Of a stretch of 64,000 nt of DNA, positions 34,439 to 43,375 are shown piece after piece. Position 1 is the stretch's first letter; every line of letters begins with the position of its first letter. Both the position numbers and the translations under genes were made by a program. This DNA comes from Novosphingobium mathurense. GTDB taxonomy: Bacteria; Pseudomonadota; Alphaproteobacteria; Sphingomonadales; Sphingomonadaceae. The notes beneath the pieces were generated by a model. The model was not told the DNA's origin. It saw only the letters and a list, made by a program, of their open reading frames with translations, and searched no databases. The DNA is taken from the NCBI RefSeq assembly GCF_900168325.1, contig NZ_FVZE01000001.1, positions 434,001-498,000 of the forward strand, in the 5' to 3' direction.

Positions 34439-35863
34439 ATGGCTACTGCTGAAATGATCGCCGAAACGCCTGTCGCGGCCGAAGTGGCGGAACTGATTGC
34501 GCGTTCGCGCGCGGCCCAGGCACAGATCGAGAACGCGACCCAGGAACAGGTCGACTACTGGATCCGGGGCATGGTCTATGCCGTGTGCAAGCCCGGCCTG
34601 GCGGAAGAGATCGCCCGGGAAACGGTCGATGAGACCCAGCTCGGCAACTACGAAGGCAAGTTCAAGAAGATCTTCGTCAAGACCCGCGCCACGCTGATGG
34701 ACATCATCAACGACAAGTCGGTAGGCGTGATCGAGGAAGATGCCGAGCGCAACATCGTCAAGATCGCCAAGCCGGTCGGCGTGATCGGTGCGCTCTCGCC
34801 CTCGACCAACCCGGAAGCGACCCCGGTGATCAAGGCGATCAGCGCGGTCAAGGGCCGCAACTCGATCATCATCTGCCCGCACCCACGCGCCAAGCTGATC
34901 AACGCGAAGATCTGCAACCTTATGCGCGATGCGCTGGTCAAGATGGGCGCGCCGGCAGACCTCGTGATCCCGATCGAGCAACCCTCGGTCGAGAAGACCA
35001 ACGAAGTGATGAAGCAGTGCGACCGCATTCTCGCCACCGGCGGTTCGGCGATGGTGACCGCGGCCTACAGCTCGGGCACCCCGGCGCTCGGCGTCGGCGT
35101 CGGCAATGCCGTCATCACCGTCGACGAGACGGCAGACCTCGACGATGCGGCCGAGAAGATCCTGATCTCCAAGACGCTCGACTACGCAGCTTCCTGCTCG
35201 TCGGACAACTCGGTGATCCTGCTCGATGCCATCTATGACAAGATGCTGGCCAAGCTGCAGGAGAAGGGCGGCCTCGTCCTCGACAACGAGCAGAAAGCCA
35301 AGCTGCAGAAGGCGATCTGGGAAGACGGCGAACACATCAACGCCAAGGTCGTTGCGCAGTCGCCGCAGTTCATCGCCAATTACGCGGGCTTCGAGATCCC
35401 CGAGGCGACCACGTTCTTCATCGTGCCCGAAACGGGCGCGGGCAAGGACCATCCCTTCTCGGGCGAGAAGATGACCGTGACGATGGCACTTTACCGCGCC
35501 AGGGACATCGACGAGGCGATTGCGCTGACCAATGCCATCCAGGCCTACCAGGGCCAGGGCCACTCCTGCGGCATCTACTCGCAGTCCGACGAGAACATCA
35601 TGAAGCTGGCCAAGGGCACCCGCACCAGCCGCGTCATGGTCAACCAGCCGCAGGCCGCTTCCAACTCGGGCAACCTGTGGAACGGCATGCGCCAGACCTT
35701 TTCGCTGGGCTGCGGCTCGTGGGGCGGCAACGGCACCAACAACAACGTGACCTGGCGCGATCTCATCAACGAGACCTGGGTCTCCAAGCCGCTCACGCAG
35801 ACCAAGGTGATCCCGTCGGACGAGGAACTGTTCGGCAAGGATATCATCGAGGCGATCGGGTGA
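34439..35863 (+). CDS. CoA-acylating aldehyde dehydrogenase
   Basis: The 474-residue protein belongs to the acylating branch of aldehyde dehydrogenases (EutE, AdhE N-domain, SauS). It has GVIGALSPSTNPEATP, ILATGGSAMVTAAYSSGTPALGVGVGN and the catalytic cysteine in DYAASCSSDNSVIL near residue 245. The ending GCGSWGGNGTNNNVTWRDLIN resembles the sulfoacetaldehyde dehydrogenase (acylating) group. It would turn an aldehyde plus CoA and NAD(P)+ into an acyl-CoA; the natural aldehyde is uncertain. No alcohol dehydrogenase domain is fused. The long leader with a perfect palindrome suggests substrate-controlled expression. Confidence 0.85.
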   Translation: MATAEMIAETPVAAEVAELIARSRAAQAQIENATQEQVDYWIRGMVYAVCKPGLAEEIARETVDETQLGNYEGKFKKIFVKTRATLMDIINDKSVGVIEEDAERNIVKIAKPVGVIGALSPSTNPEATPVIKAISAVKGRNSIIICPHPRAKLINAKICNLMRDALVKMGAPADLVIPIEQPSVEKTNEVMKQCDRILATGGSAMVTAAYSSGTPALGVGVGNAVITVDETADLDDAAEKILISKTLDYAASCSSDNSVILLDAIYDKMLAKLQEKGGLVLDNEQKAKLQKAIWEDGEHINAKVVAQSPQFIANYAGFEIPEATTFFIVPETGAGKDHPFSGEKMTVTMALYRARDIDEAIALTNAIQAYQGQGHSCGIYSQSDENIMKLAKGTRTSRVMVNQPQAASNSGNLWNGMRQTFSLGCGSWGGNGTNNNVTWRDLINETWVSKPLTQTKVIPSDEELFGKDIIEAIG

Positions 35864-35934
35864 CACTTTAGCGGCAACCGAACGGGATCGGGAGGCGTTC
35901 CCGGTCCTGTTCGAACCGTCAAAGGAGTAGACCG

Positions 35935-36369
35935 ATGAACAAGACTTCCCTGATTGCCAGTGCGGCCCTTGCCATGGCGCTTGGCGCGTGTTCGAAGGAG
36001 CAGCCTGCGCCGGCTCCCAGCGAAACGGCGACGCAGGCGCCGGTTGTGGAAGCATTGGAAATCCCGGAATCGCTGCGCGGACGCTGGGGCCTCGTGCCTG
36101 CCGACTGCACCAGCACGGCAGGCGATGCCAAGGGCCTTATGACGGTCGGCGAAGACAAGCTCGAGTTCTATGAATCGGTGGCCCAACTCGGCCCGATCAA
36201 GGAAGTCGGCGACGACAGCATCAGCGCATCCTACCAATTCACCGGAGAAGGCCAGAGCTGGATCCGCGAAGTGGCCTTGTCGACCCCCGATGGCGGCAAG
36301 ACCCTTGTGCGCGAGGATACCGGACCGGATGCCTCGCCCGAACCGCTTACCTACAGGAAATGCCCATGA
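35935..36369 (+). CDS. Predicted lipoprotein of unknown function
   Basis: The 144-residue protein has a short lipoprotein signal (LIASAALAMALGACSKE, lipid-attached cysteine at residue 19). A Pro/Ala/Glu-rich linker follows, then a compact domain starting LRGRWGLVPADCTS, with a second cysteine near the end (RKCP) that could form a disulfide. The likely location is the outer membrane or periplasm. I do not recognise a functional family. A GGAG site precedes the ATG. It sits between the aldehyde dehydrogenase and the valine operon. Confidence 0.8.
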   Translation: MNKTSLIASAALAMALGACSKEQPAPAPSETATQAPVVEALEIPESLRGRWGLVPADCTSTAGDAKGLMTVGEDKLEFYESVAQLGPIKEVGDDSISASYQFTGEGQSWIREVALSTPDGGKTLVREDTGPDASPEPLTYRKCP

Positions 36370-36417
36370 GGGCAGCCCGGGTGAACCGGGCCCAGATGAC
36401 GAGACCGAGGGGCTGAC

Positions 36418-37560
36418 ATGACTGACCAGTTTGGGTTGACTGAGGATCAGGTCGCGATCCAGGAAACCGCGCGCAAGTTCACCGCCGACATGATCACGCC
36501 GTTCGCGGCGGAGTGGGACGAACAGCACCACTATCCTGTCGATGTGTGGAAGGCAGCCGGTGAGCTTGGCTTCGGCGGCATTTACGTGTCGGAAGAAGGC
36601 GGCGGGATCGGTCTCGGCCGCCTTGACGCGGCCCTGATCATGGAAGCCATGGCCTATGGCTGCCCGGCGACTTCGGCCTACATCTCTATCCACAACATGT
36701 GTGCATGGATGGTCGACAGCTTCGCCGACCAGCAGCTGAAGGACCGCTACCTGCCCGATCTGGTCGCGATGGAGAAGATCTCCTCCTACTGCCTGACCGA
36801 GCCCGGTTCGGGGTCCGACGCTGCGGCGTTGAAGACTTCGGCGCGCCTCGACGGCGATCACTATGTCCTCAACGGAACAAAGCAGTTCATCTCGGGCGGC
36901 GGCGTCAACGACGTCTATCTCGTCATGGCGCGCACGAGCGATCACAAGTCCCGCGGGATTTCGTGCTTCCTCGTCGAGAAGGACACGCCGGGCGTCAGCT
37001 TCGGCGCGCCGGAAAAGAAGCTGGGCTGGAACGCTTCGCCTACGGCCCAGGTGATCTTCGAGGATGCGCGCATCCCAGTCGAGAACCGCGTCGGCGCGGA
37101 AGGCGATGGCTTCAAGTTCGCAATGGCCGGGCTCGACGGCGGGCGCCTGAACATCGGCGCCTGTTCTCTGGGCGGGGCGCAGCGCTGCCTCGACGAGGCG
37201 ATCCAGTACGTCCAGGAACGCAAGCAGTTCGACCAGTCGATCGCCGAGTTCCAGAACACCCAGTTCACGCTCGCCCAAATGGCCGCCGATCTCGAGGCCG
37301 CACGGGCGCTGCTCTATCTGGCAGCAGTGAAGGTCACGGCCAAGACCGCCGACAAGACCCGCTTTGCCGCCATGGCCAAGATGATCGCCAGCGATACCGG
37401 CTCTTCGGTCGTCGACCGCGCCTTGCAGCTGTTCGGCGGCTATGGCTATCTCAAGGACTATCCCATCGAGCGCTTCTGGCGCGATCTTCGCGTGCATCGC
37501 ATCCTGGAAGGCACCAATGAAGTGATGCGCATGATTATCGGACGGGACCTGCTCAAGTGA
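36418..37560 (+). CDS. Acyl-CoA dehydrogenase (probable isobutyryl-CoA dehydrogenase)
   Basis: The 380-residue flavoenzyme has the acyl-CoA dehydrogenase signatures CLTEPGSGSDAAALKTSA (near residue 123), QFISGGGVNDVYLVMART and, near the C-terminus, QLFGGYGYLKDYPIERFWRD. The catalytic glutamate region is LEGTNEVMRMIIGRDLL. Gene order with a hydroxyisobutyryl-CoA hydrolase, an enoyl-CoA hydratase and mmsB strongly suggests the valine step isobutyryl-CoA to methacrylyl-CoA. The stop overlaps the next start by 1 bp (TGATG). Confidence 0.9.
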   Translation: MTDQFGLTEDQVAIQETARKFTADMITPFAAEWDEQHHYPVDVWKAAGELGFGGIYVSEEGGGIGLGRLDAALIMEAMAYGCPATSAYISIHNMCAWMVDSFADQQLKDRYLPDLVAMEKISSYCLTEPGSGSDAAALKTSARLDGDHYVLNGTKQFISGGGVNDVYLVMARTSDHKSRGISCFLVEKDTPGVSFGAPEKKLGWNASPTAQVIFEDARIPVENRVGAEGDGFKFAMAGLDGGRLNIGACSLGGAQRCLDEAIQYVQERKQFDQSIAEFQNTQFTLAQMAADLEAARALLYLAAVKVTAKTADKTRFAAMAKMIASDTGSSVVDRALQLFGGYGYLKDYPIERFWRDLRVHRILEGTNEVMRMIIGRDLLK

Positions 37561-38603
37561 TGACGGACGAACTGATTATCCGGCACGATGGCGTCGCCGG
37601 TCACATATCCCTCAATCGCCCCAAGGCGATTCATGCCCTGACGCTCGACATGTGCCGAGGCATGTCCTCGGCGCTGGCCGACTGGGCGAGCGACGACAAT
37701 ATCGGCGCGATCATGATCGATCACAGCGAGGGCAGGGGCTTCTGCTCTGGCGGTGACATCAACCTGCTGCGCAAGTCGGCCCTCAACGATGGCGGCATTT
37801 CGGGGCGGCGCTTCTTCTACGAGGAATACCAGCTCAACAACCAGATCTTCAATTACGCCAAGCCGATCGTTGCCTTCATGGATGGCATCACGATGGGCGG
37901 TGGCGTCGGGATCTCGCAGCCCGCCCGCTTCCGCGTCGCGACCGAGAACACCCGCTTCGCCATGCCCGAGACCGGCATCGGCCTGTTCCCGGACGTCGGC
38001 GGCGGCTGGTTCCTGTCGCGGCTGGAAGGGCGCATCGGCCAGTTCCTCGCGGTTACCGGCGCGCGGCTGAAGGGAGAGGATTGCCTTTGGGCGGGCCTTG
38101 CCACGCACTATCTGCCCAGCGATGCGCTGGAGGAAGCCAAGCGCCGCATTGCTGCGGGGCACGAGATCGCAAACGTGCTCAGCGCCCTGTCGGTTTCTCC
38201 GCCGGCATCTCAGCTTGCTGCGGACGAAGCCTTCATCCGCAAGCACTTTGCTTTCGAAACGCTGGAAGAGATCCTGGCCTCGCTTGAAGGCGACGACAGC
38301 GAATGGGCAGCCAAGGAACTGGCGGCGCTCAGGACCAAGAGCCCGCAGGCCTGCAAGGTCTCGCTGCGCCAGTTGGCCGAATCGCTTAAGCTATCGACGT
38401 TCACCCAGAATATGGCGATGGAATACCGCATCGGCTCGCGGGTCCTGACCCTGCCCGACTTCGCCGAAGGCGTGCGCGCGGTGATCGTCGACAAGGACAA
38501 TGAACCGAAATGGAACCCGGCAACGCCCGCCGGTGTCACCGATGCCATGCTGGACGCGATCTTCGCGCCGCTCCCCACCGAAGAGGAATGGAAGCCCCTA
38601 TGA
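37560..38603 (+). CDS. 3-hydroxyisobutyryl-CoA hydrolase
   Basis: The 347-residue crotonase-family enzyme is longer than hydratases, as usual for 3-hydroxyisobutyryl-CoA hydrolases. It has [59 protein letters not shown] and the specific [12 protein letters not shown] near the C-terminus. It frees 3-hydroxyisobutyrate from CoA in valine degradation. The ATG at 37560 overlaps the previous stop; a GTG three bases upstream is an alternative. The downstream hydratase overlaps its stop by 4 bp. Confidence 0.9.
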   Translation: MTDELIIRHDGVAGHISLNRPKAIHALTLDMCRGMSSALADWASDDNIGAIMIDHSEGRGFCSGGDINLLRKSALNDGGISGRRFFYEEYQLNNQIFNYAKPIVAFMDGITMGGGVGISQPARFRVATENTRFAMPETGIGLFPDVGGGWFLSRLEGRIGQFLAVTGARLKGEDCLWAGLATHYLPSDALEEAKRRIAAGHEIANVLSALSVSPPASQLAADEAFIRKHFAFETLEEILASLEGDDSEWAAKELAALRTKSPQACKVSLRQLAESLKLSTFTQNMAMEYRIGSRVLTLPDFAEGVRAVIVDKDNEPKWNPATPAGVTDAMLDAIFAPLPTEEEWKPL

Positions 38604-39382
38604 GCTACGAAACGATTCTGGTCGAACAGAAGGGTGCCGTCACCCTGATCACGCTGAACCGTCCGAAGGCGCTCAATGCGCTCAACTCGCAGGTCCTGTC
38701 GGAATTGATCGATGCCTTCGCAAGGTTTGAGGCCGATGCCTCGCAGCTCTGCGCGGTGATCACCGGGTCGGGCGACAAGGCTTTCGCCGCCGGCGCCGAC
38801 ATCAAGGAGATGTCCGACAAGCCGAGCGCCGAGTTCTATTCCGATGACTTCTTCGCCGGCTGGACCGGGCAGATCGTCAAGACGACCCGCAAGCCCTGGA
38901 TCGCGGCGGTCAACGGCTTCGCACTGGGCGGCGGCTGCGAACTGGCGATGATGGCAGATTTCATCATCGCCTCGGAAAACGCCAAGTTCGGCCAGCCCGA
39001 GATCAAGCTCGGCGTCGCGCCCGGCATGGGCGGATCGCAGCGCCTTACCCGCGCCGTGGGCAAGTCCAAGGCCATGGACATGTGTCTTACCGGTCGCATG
39101 ATGGATGCCGCCGAAGCGGAGCGTTCGGGCCTCGTCAGCCAGGTGGTCCCCGCAGACCAGCTGCTCGATGTCGCCATGAAGTCGGCCCAGACCATCGCTT
39201 CGATGCCGCCGCTGGCCGCGATGATGAACAAGGAAATGGTCAACATCGCCTTCGAGACGACGCTCGACACCGGCCTCGTCATGGAACGCCGCATGTTCCA
39301 GGTCCTGACCGCGACCGAGGACAAGGCCGAAGGCATGGCCGCGTTCGTCGAGAAGCGTCCGGGCGTTTGGAAGGGCAGGTAA
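38600..39382 (+). CDS. Enoyl-CoA hydratase (valine/short-chain type)
   Basis: The 260-residue protein has the short-chain enoyl-CoA hydratase motifs: [59 protein letters not shown] (two catalytic glutamates) and a [12 protein letters not shown] end. It would hydrate methacrylyl-CoA to 3-hydroxyisobutyryl-CoA. It overlaps the hydrolase stop (ATGA), so the operon is translationally coupled. A broader role in fatty-acid oxidation is possible. Confidence 0.93.
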   Translation: MSYETILVEQKGAVTLITLNRPKALNALNSQVLSELIDAFARFEADASQLCAVITGSGDKAFAAGADIKEMSDKPSAEFYSDDFFAGWTGQIVKTTRKPWIAAVNGFALGGGCELAMMADFIIASENAKFGQPEIKLGVAPGMGGSQRLTRAVGKSKAMDMCLTGRMMDAAEAERSGLVSQVVPADQLLDVAMKSAQTIASMPPLAAMMNKEMVNIAFETTLDTGLVMERRMFQVLTATEDKAEGMAAFVEKRPGVWKGR

Positions 39383-39488
39383 TTCCGGCGGGCCGTTGGC
39401 AAAGAGGCGCGCGGACCAGCACTCTGGCTAGCTGTCCGCGCGACCTTCCGGCGCTAGATGCCGGGAAATGCAGTTTTGGGAGCATGAC

Positions 39489-40358
39489 ATGAAGATCGCA
39501 TTCATCGGCCTTGGCAACATGGGCGGCGGCATGGCCGCGAACCTCGTCAAGGCGGGCCATGAAGTCCACGCCTTCGACTTGTCCGAAGACGCGCTGGCCA
39601 AGGCGGCCGAACATGGCTGCGCGACCTATTCGGCGGTGCCCGATGCCGTCGCCGGAGTGGATGCGGTCGTCACGATGCTGCCCAACGGCGCGATCGTGAA
39701 GGGCGTCTATACCAAGGACGTGATCGGCAAGGCGCCTGAAGGCGCTCTGTTCCTCGACTGTTCGACGATCGATCTTGCCACCGCGCGCGAAGTTGCCGGA
39801 CTTGCCGATGCAGCGGGCTACCAGATGGTCGATGCTCCGGTATCGGGCGGGATCGCGGCGGCCAACGGCGGTACGCTGACTTTCATGGTCGGCGGGAGCG
39901 ATGCGGCTTTCGAGAAGGCCCGGACCGTGCTTGAGCCGATGGCCAAGGCGGTGATCCACGCCGGTGCGATCGGCAGCGGCCAGGTTGCCAAGATGTGCAA
40001 CAACATGCTGCTGGCAATCCACATGATCGGCACTTGCGAAGCGCTGGCCCTGGCCGAGAAGGCCGGGCTCGATCCGCAGAAGTTCTACGAGATCAGCTCG
40101 AAGTCGACCGGCTACAACTGGTCGCTCAACGACTATACCCCGGCTCCCGGAGTGGGAGCGACCAGCCCGGCCGACAACGGCTATCAGGGCGGCTTTGCTT
40201 CGGCCCTCATGCTCAAGGACCTGCGCCTTGCCATGGAAGGCGCGCAGACCGCGGGGGCTTCCGTTCCCATGGGCGAGCACGCCAAGGCGATCTACGAGGC
40301 TTTCGTGGAAGCCGGAAACGGCGGCAAGGACTTCGGCGCCATCTTCACGACGCTTTGA
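39489..40358 (+). CDS. mmsB: 3-hydroxyisobutyrate dehydrogenase
   Basis: MmsB oxidises 3-hydroxyisobutyrate to methylmalonate semialdehyde with NAD+. The 289-residue protein has the beta-hydroxyacid dehydrogenase signatures: IAFIGLGNMGGGMAANLVKAGH (N-terminal NAD site), DAPVSGGIAAANGGTLTFMVGG near residue 115, and the catalytic lysine in GSGQVAKMCNNMLL near residue 170. The ATG at 39489 is preceded by GGGAG; an upstream in-frame start (39468) would add seven residues. It ends the valine operon. The next enzyme, MmsA, is not in the window. Confidence 0.95.
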   Translation: MKIAFIGLGNMGGGMAANLVKAGHEVHAFDLSEDALAKAAEHGCATYSAVPDAVAGVDAVVTMLPNGAIVKGVYTKDVIGKAPEGALFLDCSTIDLATAREVAGLADAAGYQMVDAPVSGGIAAANGGTLTFMVGGSDAAFEKARTVLEPMAKAVIHAGAIGSGQVAKMCNNMLLAIHMIGTCEALALAEKAGLDPQKFYEISSKSTGYNWSLNDYTPAPGVGATSPADNGYQGGFASALMLKDLRLAMEGAQTAGASVPMGEHAKAIYEAFVEAGNGGKDFGAIFTTL

Positions 40359-40364
40359 CCTGAC

Positions 40365-40559
40365 TTATTTCGCCTGCCGCCGTTCGATCTCGAAACGCGG
40401 CAGGCGCATGCCCTTGGTGCGGCTGGTCAGGTGGAATTGCCGGCACAGTTCGCAGCGATAGGGGCGCAGCGGGAAGGGCGCCTTCTCGGCCACGCGCAGC
40501 GCTTCCTCCTCGCTGGCATAGCGCGCCTTGCGCCGGCAGATGCCCGGGCGGGTGCGCAC
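40365..40559 (-). CDS. Small conserved-type protein with CxxC motif
   Basis: The 64-residue basic protein starts on GTG and has an N-terminal GICRRKARYASEEEAL and a CELCRQFHLTS motif that could bind zinc. It lies 5 bp after the NUDIX gene in the same direction, so it probably shares its transcript. It resembles small nucleic-acid-binding zinc ribbons by eye only. Function unknown. Its position at the end of the lemA operon is the best clue. Confidence 0.65.
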   Translation of the reverse strand: MRTRPGICRRKARYASEEEALRVAEKAPFPLRPYRCELCRQFHLTSRTKGMRLPRFEIERRQAK

Positions 40560-40564
40560 CGCGC

Positions 40565-41101
40565 TCAGCCGAGCAGGCGGGGGCCGAGCAGCGAGAGGAT
40601 CTTCACGTCGATCGCATAGCCGTCCTTGCGATAGGCGGCGATGGCCTTCTCGATGCCCGACACGGGCACGCGGTGGACGACGATGTCCTCGCTGTCGACG
40701 CCGCCGCCTTCGCCGACCTTGACCAGATCGTGCGCGCGAAACAGCGTGAAGCTCTCGCTCACCATGCCGGGCGAGGAGTAGAACTCGCCGACCTTTTCCA
40801 TGCGGCCGGCATGATAGCCGGTTTCTTCTTCCAGTTCGCGCGCCGCGGCGATGGAGGGATCTTCGCCTTCGTGGTCGTCATGATCGCCGACAAGTCCGGC
40901 GGGAAGTTCGATGCAGCGGCGGCCCAGCGGAACGCGGTACTGGTCGACGAGAATGACGTGATCGTCCTCATCGACGGCCAGGATCACGGCCGCATGGATG
41001 CCACGCGCGCGGCCGACATATTCCCAGCGGCCGCGGCGCTTGGTGGTGATGAAGCGCCCCTCCCACATGATCTCTTCGGGGGCATCGGCATCTGCAGTCA
41101 T
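40565..41101 (-). CDS. NUDIX hydrolase (probable ADP-ribose pyrophosphatase)
   Basis: The 178-residue protein has a Nudix box ending EDPSIAAARELEEETGY (near residues 90-106), a hydrophobic IHAAVILAVDEDDHVILVDQYRVPLG core and a CIELPAGLVGD loop like ADP-ribose pyrophosphatases. It probably hydrolyses a nucleoside diphosphate linked to a sugar. I start at ATG 41101, overlapping the stop of the upstream TPM gene by 4 bp. A start at 41197 would lie inside the preceding gene. Confidence 0.9.
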   Translation of the reverse strand: MTADADAPEEIMWEGRFITTKRRGRWEYVGRARGIHAAVILAVDEDDHVILVDQYRVPLGRRCIELPAGLVGDHDDHEGEDPSIAAARELEEETGYHAGRMEKVGEFYSSPGMVSESFTLFRAHDLVKVGEGGGVDSEDIVVHRVPVSGIEKAIAAYRKDGYAIDVKILSLLGPRLLG

Positions 41102-41781
41102 ACTTCGATCAACCTGTCGGGGATTTCGTTTACGTCGTCGTCTGCGCGGGGGAAGTGCGGAGCCACGATCGCGCCGACCTTCTCTACCGCCGCGCACATG
41201 CCGTCGGCGATGCGGCCTTCGCGGACATGGGCGAGCATCGCGCTCATCGCCTCGCCCCAGACTTCGGGATCGACCTTGGTGGCGATCGCTTCGTCGGCGA
41301 CGATCTCGGCGCGGTGTTCGCGCATGGAGAGATAGAACAGTACGCCGGTACGACCCATTGTGCGGCGTTCCGCGCCGATCCGGAAAGCGCGGATCGCGCG
41401 TTCATGCACCCGCGCGGTCTTCACCGGCGGGGGGATCAGCCAGAACTTGAGCGGCTGCCAGAACTGGATGAACAGAACCGCGGCGAACTTGAGCGTCGCA
41501 ATCCCGGCCGCCAGCGTGAATAGCGCGCGCGGGCTCCATTGGTGGCCCCAGTCGGCGATGAGCCGGTCATAGAGGCCGATGTAGAAATCGGGCGCGATTG
41601 CCAGTGCGCAAAGCGCGAGCAGGGCCGCGAGCGCGGCCCATGCCAGTGCGATGTCGGTATAGCCGTCGGAGCGGTCGGCCAGGATCGTCACGATCTCGCC
41701 GGCGCTCTGCAGTTCGGCCTGCGTCACGGCGGCGCTGATCCGGACGTGGTCCTGCTCGGAAAGGTAGGTGGGTGAGGGCAT
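41098..41781 (-). CDS. TPM-domain membrane protein
   Basis: The 227-residue protein starts with a short TPM-like N-terminal part (HVRISAAVTQAELQSAGEIVTILADRSDGY). It has two membrane helices (about residues 48-65 and 90-108) and a C-terminal TPM-like domain with RTGVLFYLSMREHRAEIVADEAI. The order of a LemA protein, a TPM protein and this second TPM-type protein is a known arrangement; the molecular function is unclear. Its stop overlaps the NUDIX gene start, and it follows the other TPM gene by about 10 bp. Confidence 0.8.
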   Translation of the reverse strand: MPSPTYLSEQDHVRISAAVTQAELQSAGEIVTILADRSDGYTDIALAWAALAALLALCALAIAPDFYIGLYDRLIADWGHQWSPRALFTLAAGIATLKFAAVLFIQFWQPLKFWLIPPPVKTARVHERAIRAFRIGAERRTMGRTGVLFYLSMREHRAEIVADEAIATKVDPEVWGEAMSAMLAHVREGRIADGMCAAVEKVGAIVAPHFPRADDDVNEIPDRLIEV

Positions 41782-41792
41782 CTCTATCTCCG

Positions 41793-42602
41793 CTACCAGC
41801 TTCCGCTCGAACCGCCGCCGCCGAAGCTGCCGCCACCGCCGGAGAAACCTCCTCCGCCGCCGAAGCCGCCACCGCCGCCGCCCCAGTGATCGTCGTTTCC
41901 GCCGAAGCCGCCCGGCAACCAGATGAACGGCCCCATGCCGCTGCGCCGACGCCGTCCGAAGCCGCGTGCCTCGTTCGCCATCGGCATGACGATGACTGCC
42001 GTTACGACGATGATGAACACGATGACGCCGAGTGGAGGCCCGCCGCTACTTTCGCGCTGCTGATCGGCCTGTGCGGCAATTTTCTGGGCTTCCTCCGGCG
42101 GAAGGGTAAGCTGGTTGATGATCGCGTCGGTACCCGCCTCGATACCGCCGGCCATGTCGCCAGCCTTGAACTTGGGCACGATCACCTTGTTGATGATCAG
42201 GAAGCTCATGCCATCGGTCAACACCGGTTCGAGGCCGTAGCCCACTTCGATGCGCAGCTTGCGTTCGTTGGGGGCGATGATGAGCAGGGCGCCGTTGTCG
42301 TCGCCCTTCTGGCCGATTCCCCACTTGCGGCCAAGCTGGTAGCCATAGTCGGCAATGTCGTAACCCTGCAGACTGGGAAGGGTTGCGACGACGAGCTGGC
42401 GCTGCGACTGCTTTTCCAGCGCGGCCAGCTTCTGCGTGAGGCGTGCCTCCTCTGCAGGGGGAATCACGTCGGCATCGTCGACGACGCGGCCGGTCAGCTT
42501 GGGAAACTCCTGCGCCTGGCTCGCCTGTGGGACGAGCACGGCGCAGAGGGCCAGCATAAGGGCGAGGGCGAGTGTCGGGGCGGTGAACCGCAAGCGTGTC
42601 AC
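41793..42602 (-). CDS. TPM-domain protein with glycine-rich tail (YgcG family)
   Basis: The 269-residue protein has a signal peptide (cleavage likely after SQA near residue 30). The TPM domain follows (residues 33-155; LTGRVVDDADVIPPAEEARLTQKL, DDNGALLIIAPNERKLRIEVGYGLEPVLTD). Then come a membrane helix near residue 190 and a long glycine/serine-rich tail. The fold resembles Psb32/MOLO-1. It is exported and membrane-anchored. The GTG at 42602 lies 5 bp after the lemA stop. The Gly-rich tail makes the DNA low-complexity. Confidence 0.85.
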   Translation of the reverse strand: MTRLRFTAPTLALALMLALCAVLVPQASQAQEFPKLTGRVVDDADVIPPAEEARLTQKLAALEKQSQRQLVVATLPSLQGYDIADYGYQLGRKWGIGQKGDDNGALLIIAPNERKLRIEVGYGLEPVLTDGMSFLIINKVIVPKFKAGDMAGGIEAGTDAIINQLTLPPEEAQKIAAQADQQRESSGGPPLGVIVFIIVVTAVIVMPMANEARGFGRRRRSGMGPFIWLPGGFGGNDDHWGGGGGGFGGGGGFSGGGGSFGGGGSSGSW

Positions 42603-42606
42603 CGGA

Positions 42607-43227
42607 TTACATCTTGCCTTCGAGGCTCGGGGCGACTTCGGCGCCCGGGGTTGCCGCCTGATAAGGCACCAGCGGATCCGCACCGCGCAGCTTGGCGCCG
42701 ATCATCGTCGGGAAGGTGCGGACCTCGGTGTTATAGTCCTGCACGGCCGCATTGTAGTCGCGCACGGAAATGCGGATGCGGTTTTCCTGCCCCTCCAGCT
42801 GGCTCTGCAGCATCTGGTAGTTGGTGATGGACTTGAGATCCGGATAGGCCTCGAAGCTGGCGAGCAGGCGGCCCAGGTTCGCGCCGAGGTTGGCCTGTGC
42901 CTGCTGGAACTGCTGCATCTTGGCCGGATCGTTGAGGTCGTCCGCAGTGACCTGGATCGAAGTCGCCTTGGCGCGCGCTTCGACGACACCGGTGAGGATC
43001 GCCTTCTCCTGCTCGGCTGCGCCCTTGGCAACGGCGGCGAGGTTCGGGACGAGGTTCGCGCGTTCCTGGAACGCGGCCTGCACGTCGGCCCACTTGGCCT
43101 TCGCAGCCTCCTGCTTGGTCGGGACAGAGTTGAAGCCGCAGGCGGCCAGGCTCATCGCGGCAATCGTCACGAGCGCATGGCGGCCGATGCGCGAGAGCTT
43201 CCCGACCGGGGTGTTCGAAGCTGACAT
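42607..43227 (-). CDS. lemA: LemA family lipoprotein
   Basis: The 206-residue protein has an N-terminal membrane or lipoprotein segment (VTIAAMSLAACGFN) and the LemA helical core (WADVQAAFQERANLVPNLAAVAKGAAEQEKAILTGVVEARAKA and FEAYPDLKSITNYQMLQSQLEGQENRIRISVRDYNAAVQDYN). LemA proteins form helical bundles on the outer face of the inner membrane; their function is not known. It is the first gene of the lemA-TPM-TPM-NUDIX-small protein operon on the minus strand. Confidence 0.92.
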   Translation of the reverse strand: MSASNTPVGKLSRIGRHALVTIAAMSLAACGFNSVPTKQEAAKAKWADVQAAFQERANLVPNLAAVAKGAAEQEKAILTGVVEARAKATSIQVTADDLNDPAKMQQFQQAQANLGANLGRLLASFEAYPDLKSITNYQMLQSQLEGQENRIRISVRDYNAAVQDYNTEVRTFPTMIGAKLRGADPLVPYQAATPGAEVAPSLEGKM

Positions 43228-43375
43228 GGTGTTCGCTACTCCTCAACGACCGCAAAGGGGGGCGGTCATCACCGGAGGGAATGTAGCGGTGCACAGTGGC
43301 GGTTCAAGGACTTGACCGGCGTAATGACCGGTTGCGATGACAGGATCCTGCGAAAACCGCACCCGGGAGGTCTGG

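Noticed and set aside
34106..37497. Two frames of about 640 codons antisense to the aldehyde dehydrogenase and acyl-CoA dehydrogenase genes
   Set aside because: Both are shadow frames caused by GC-skewed codon use; the plus-strand genes carry clear family motifs.
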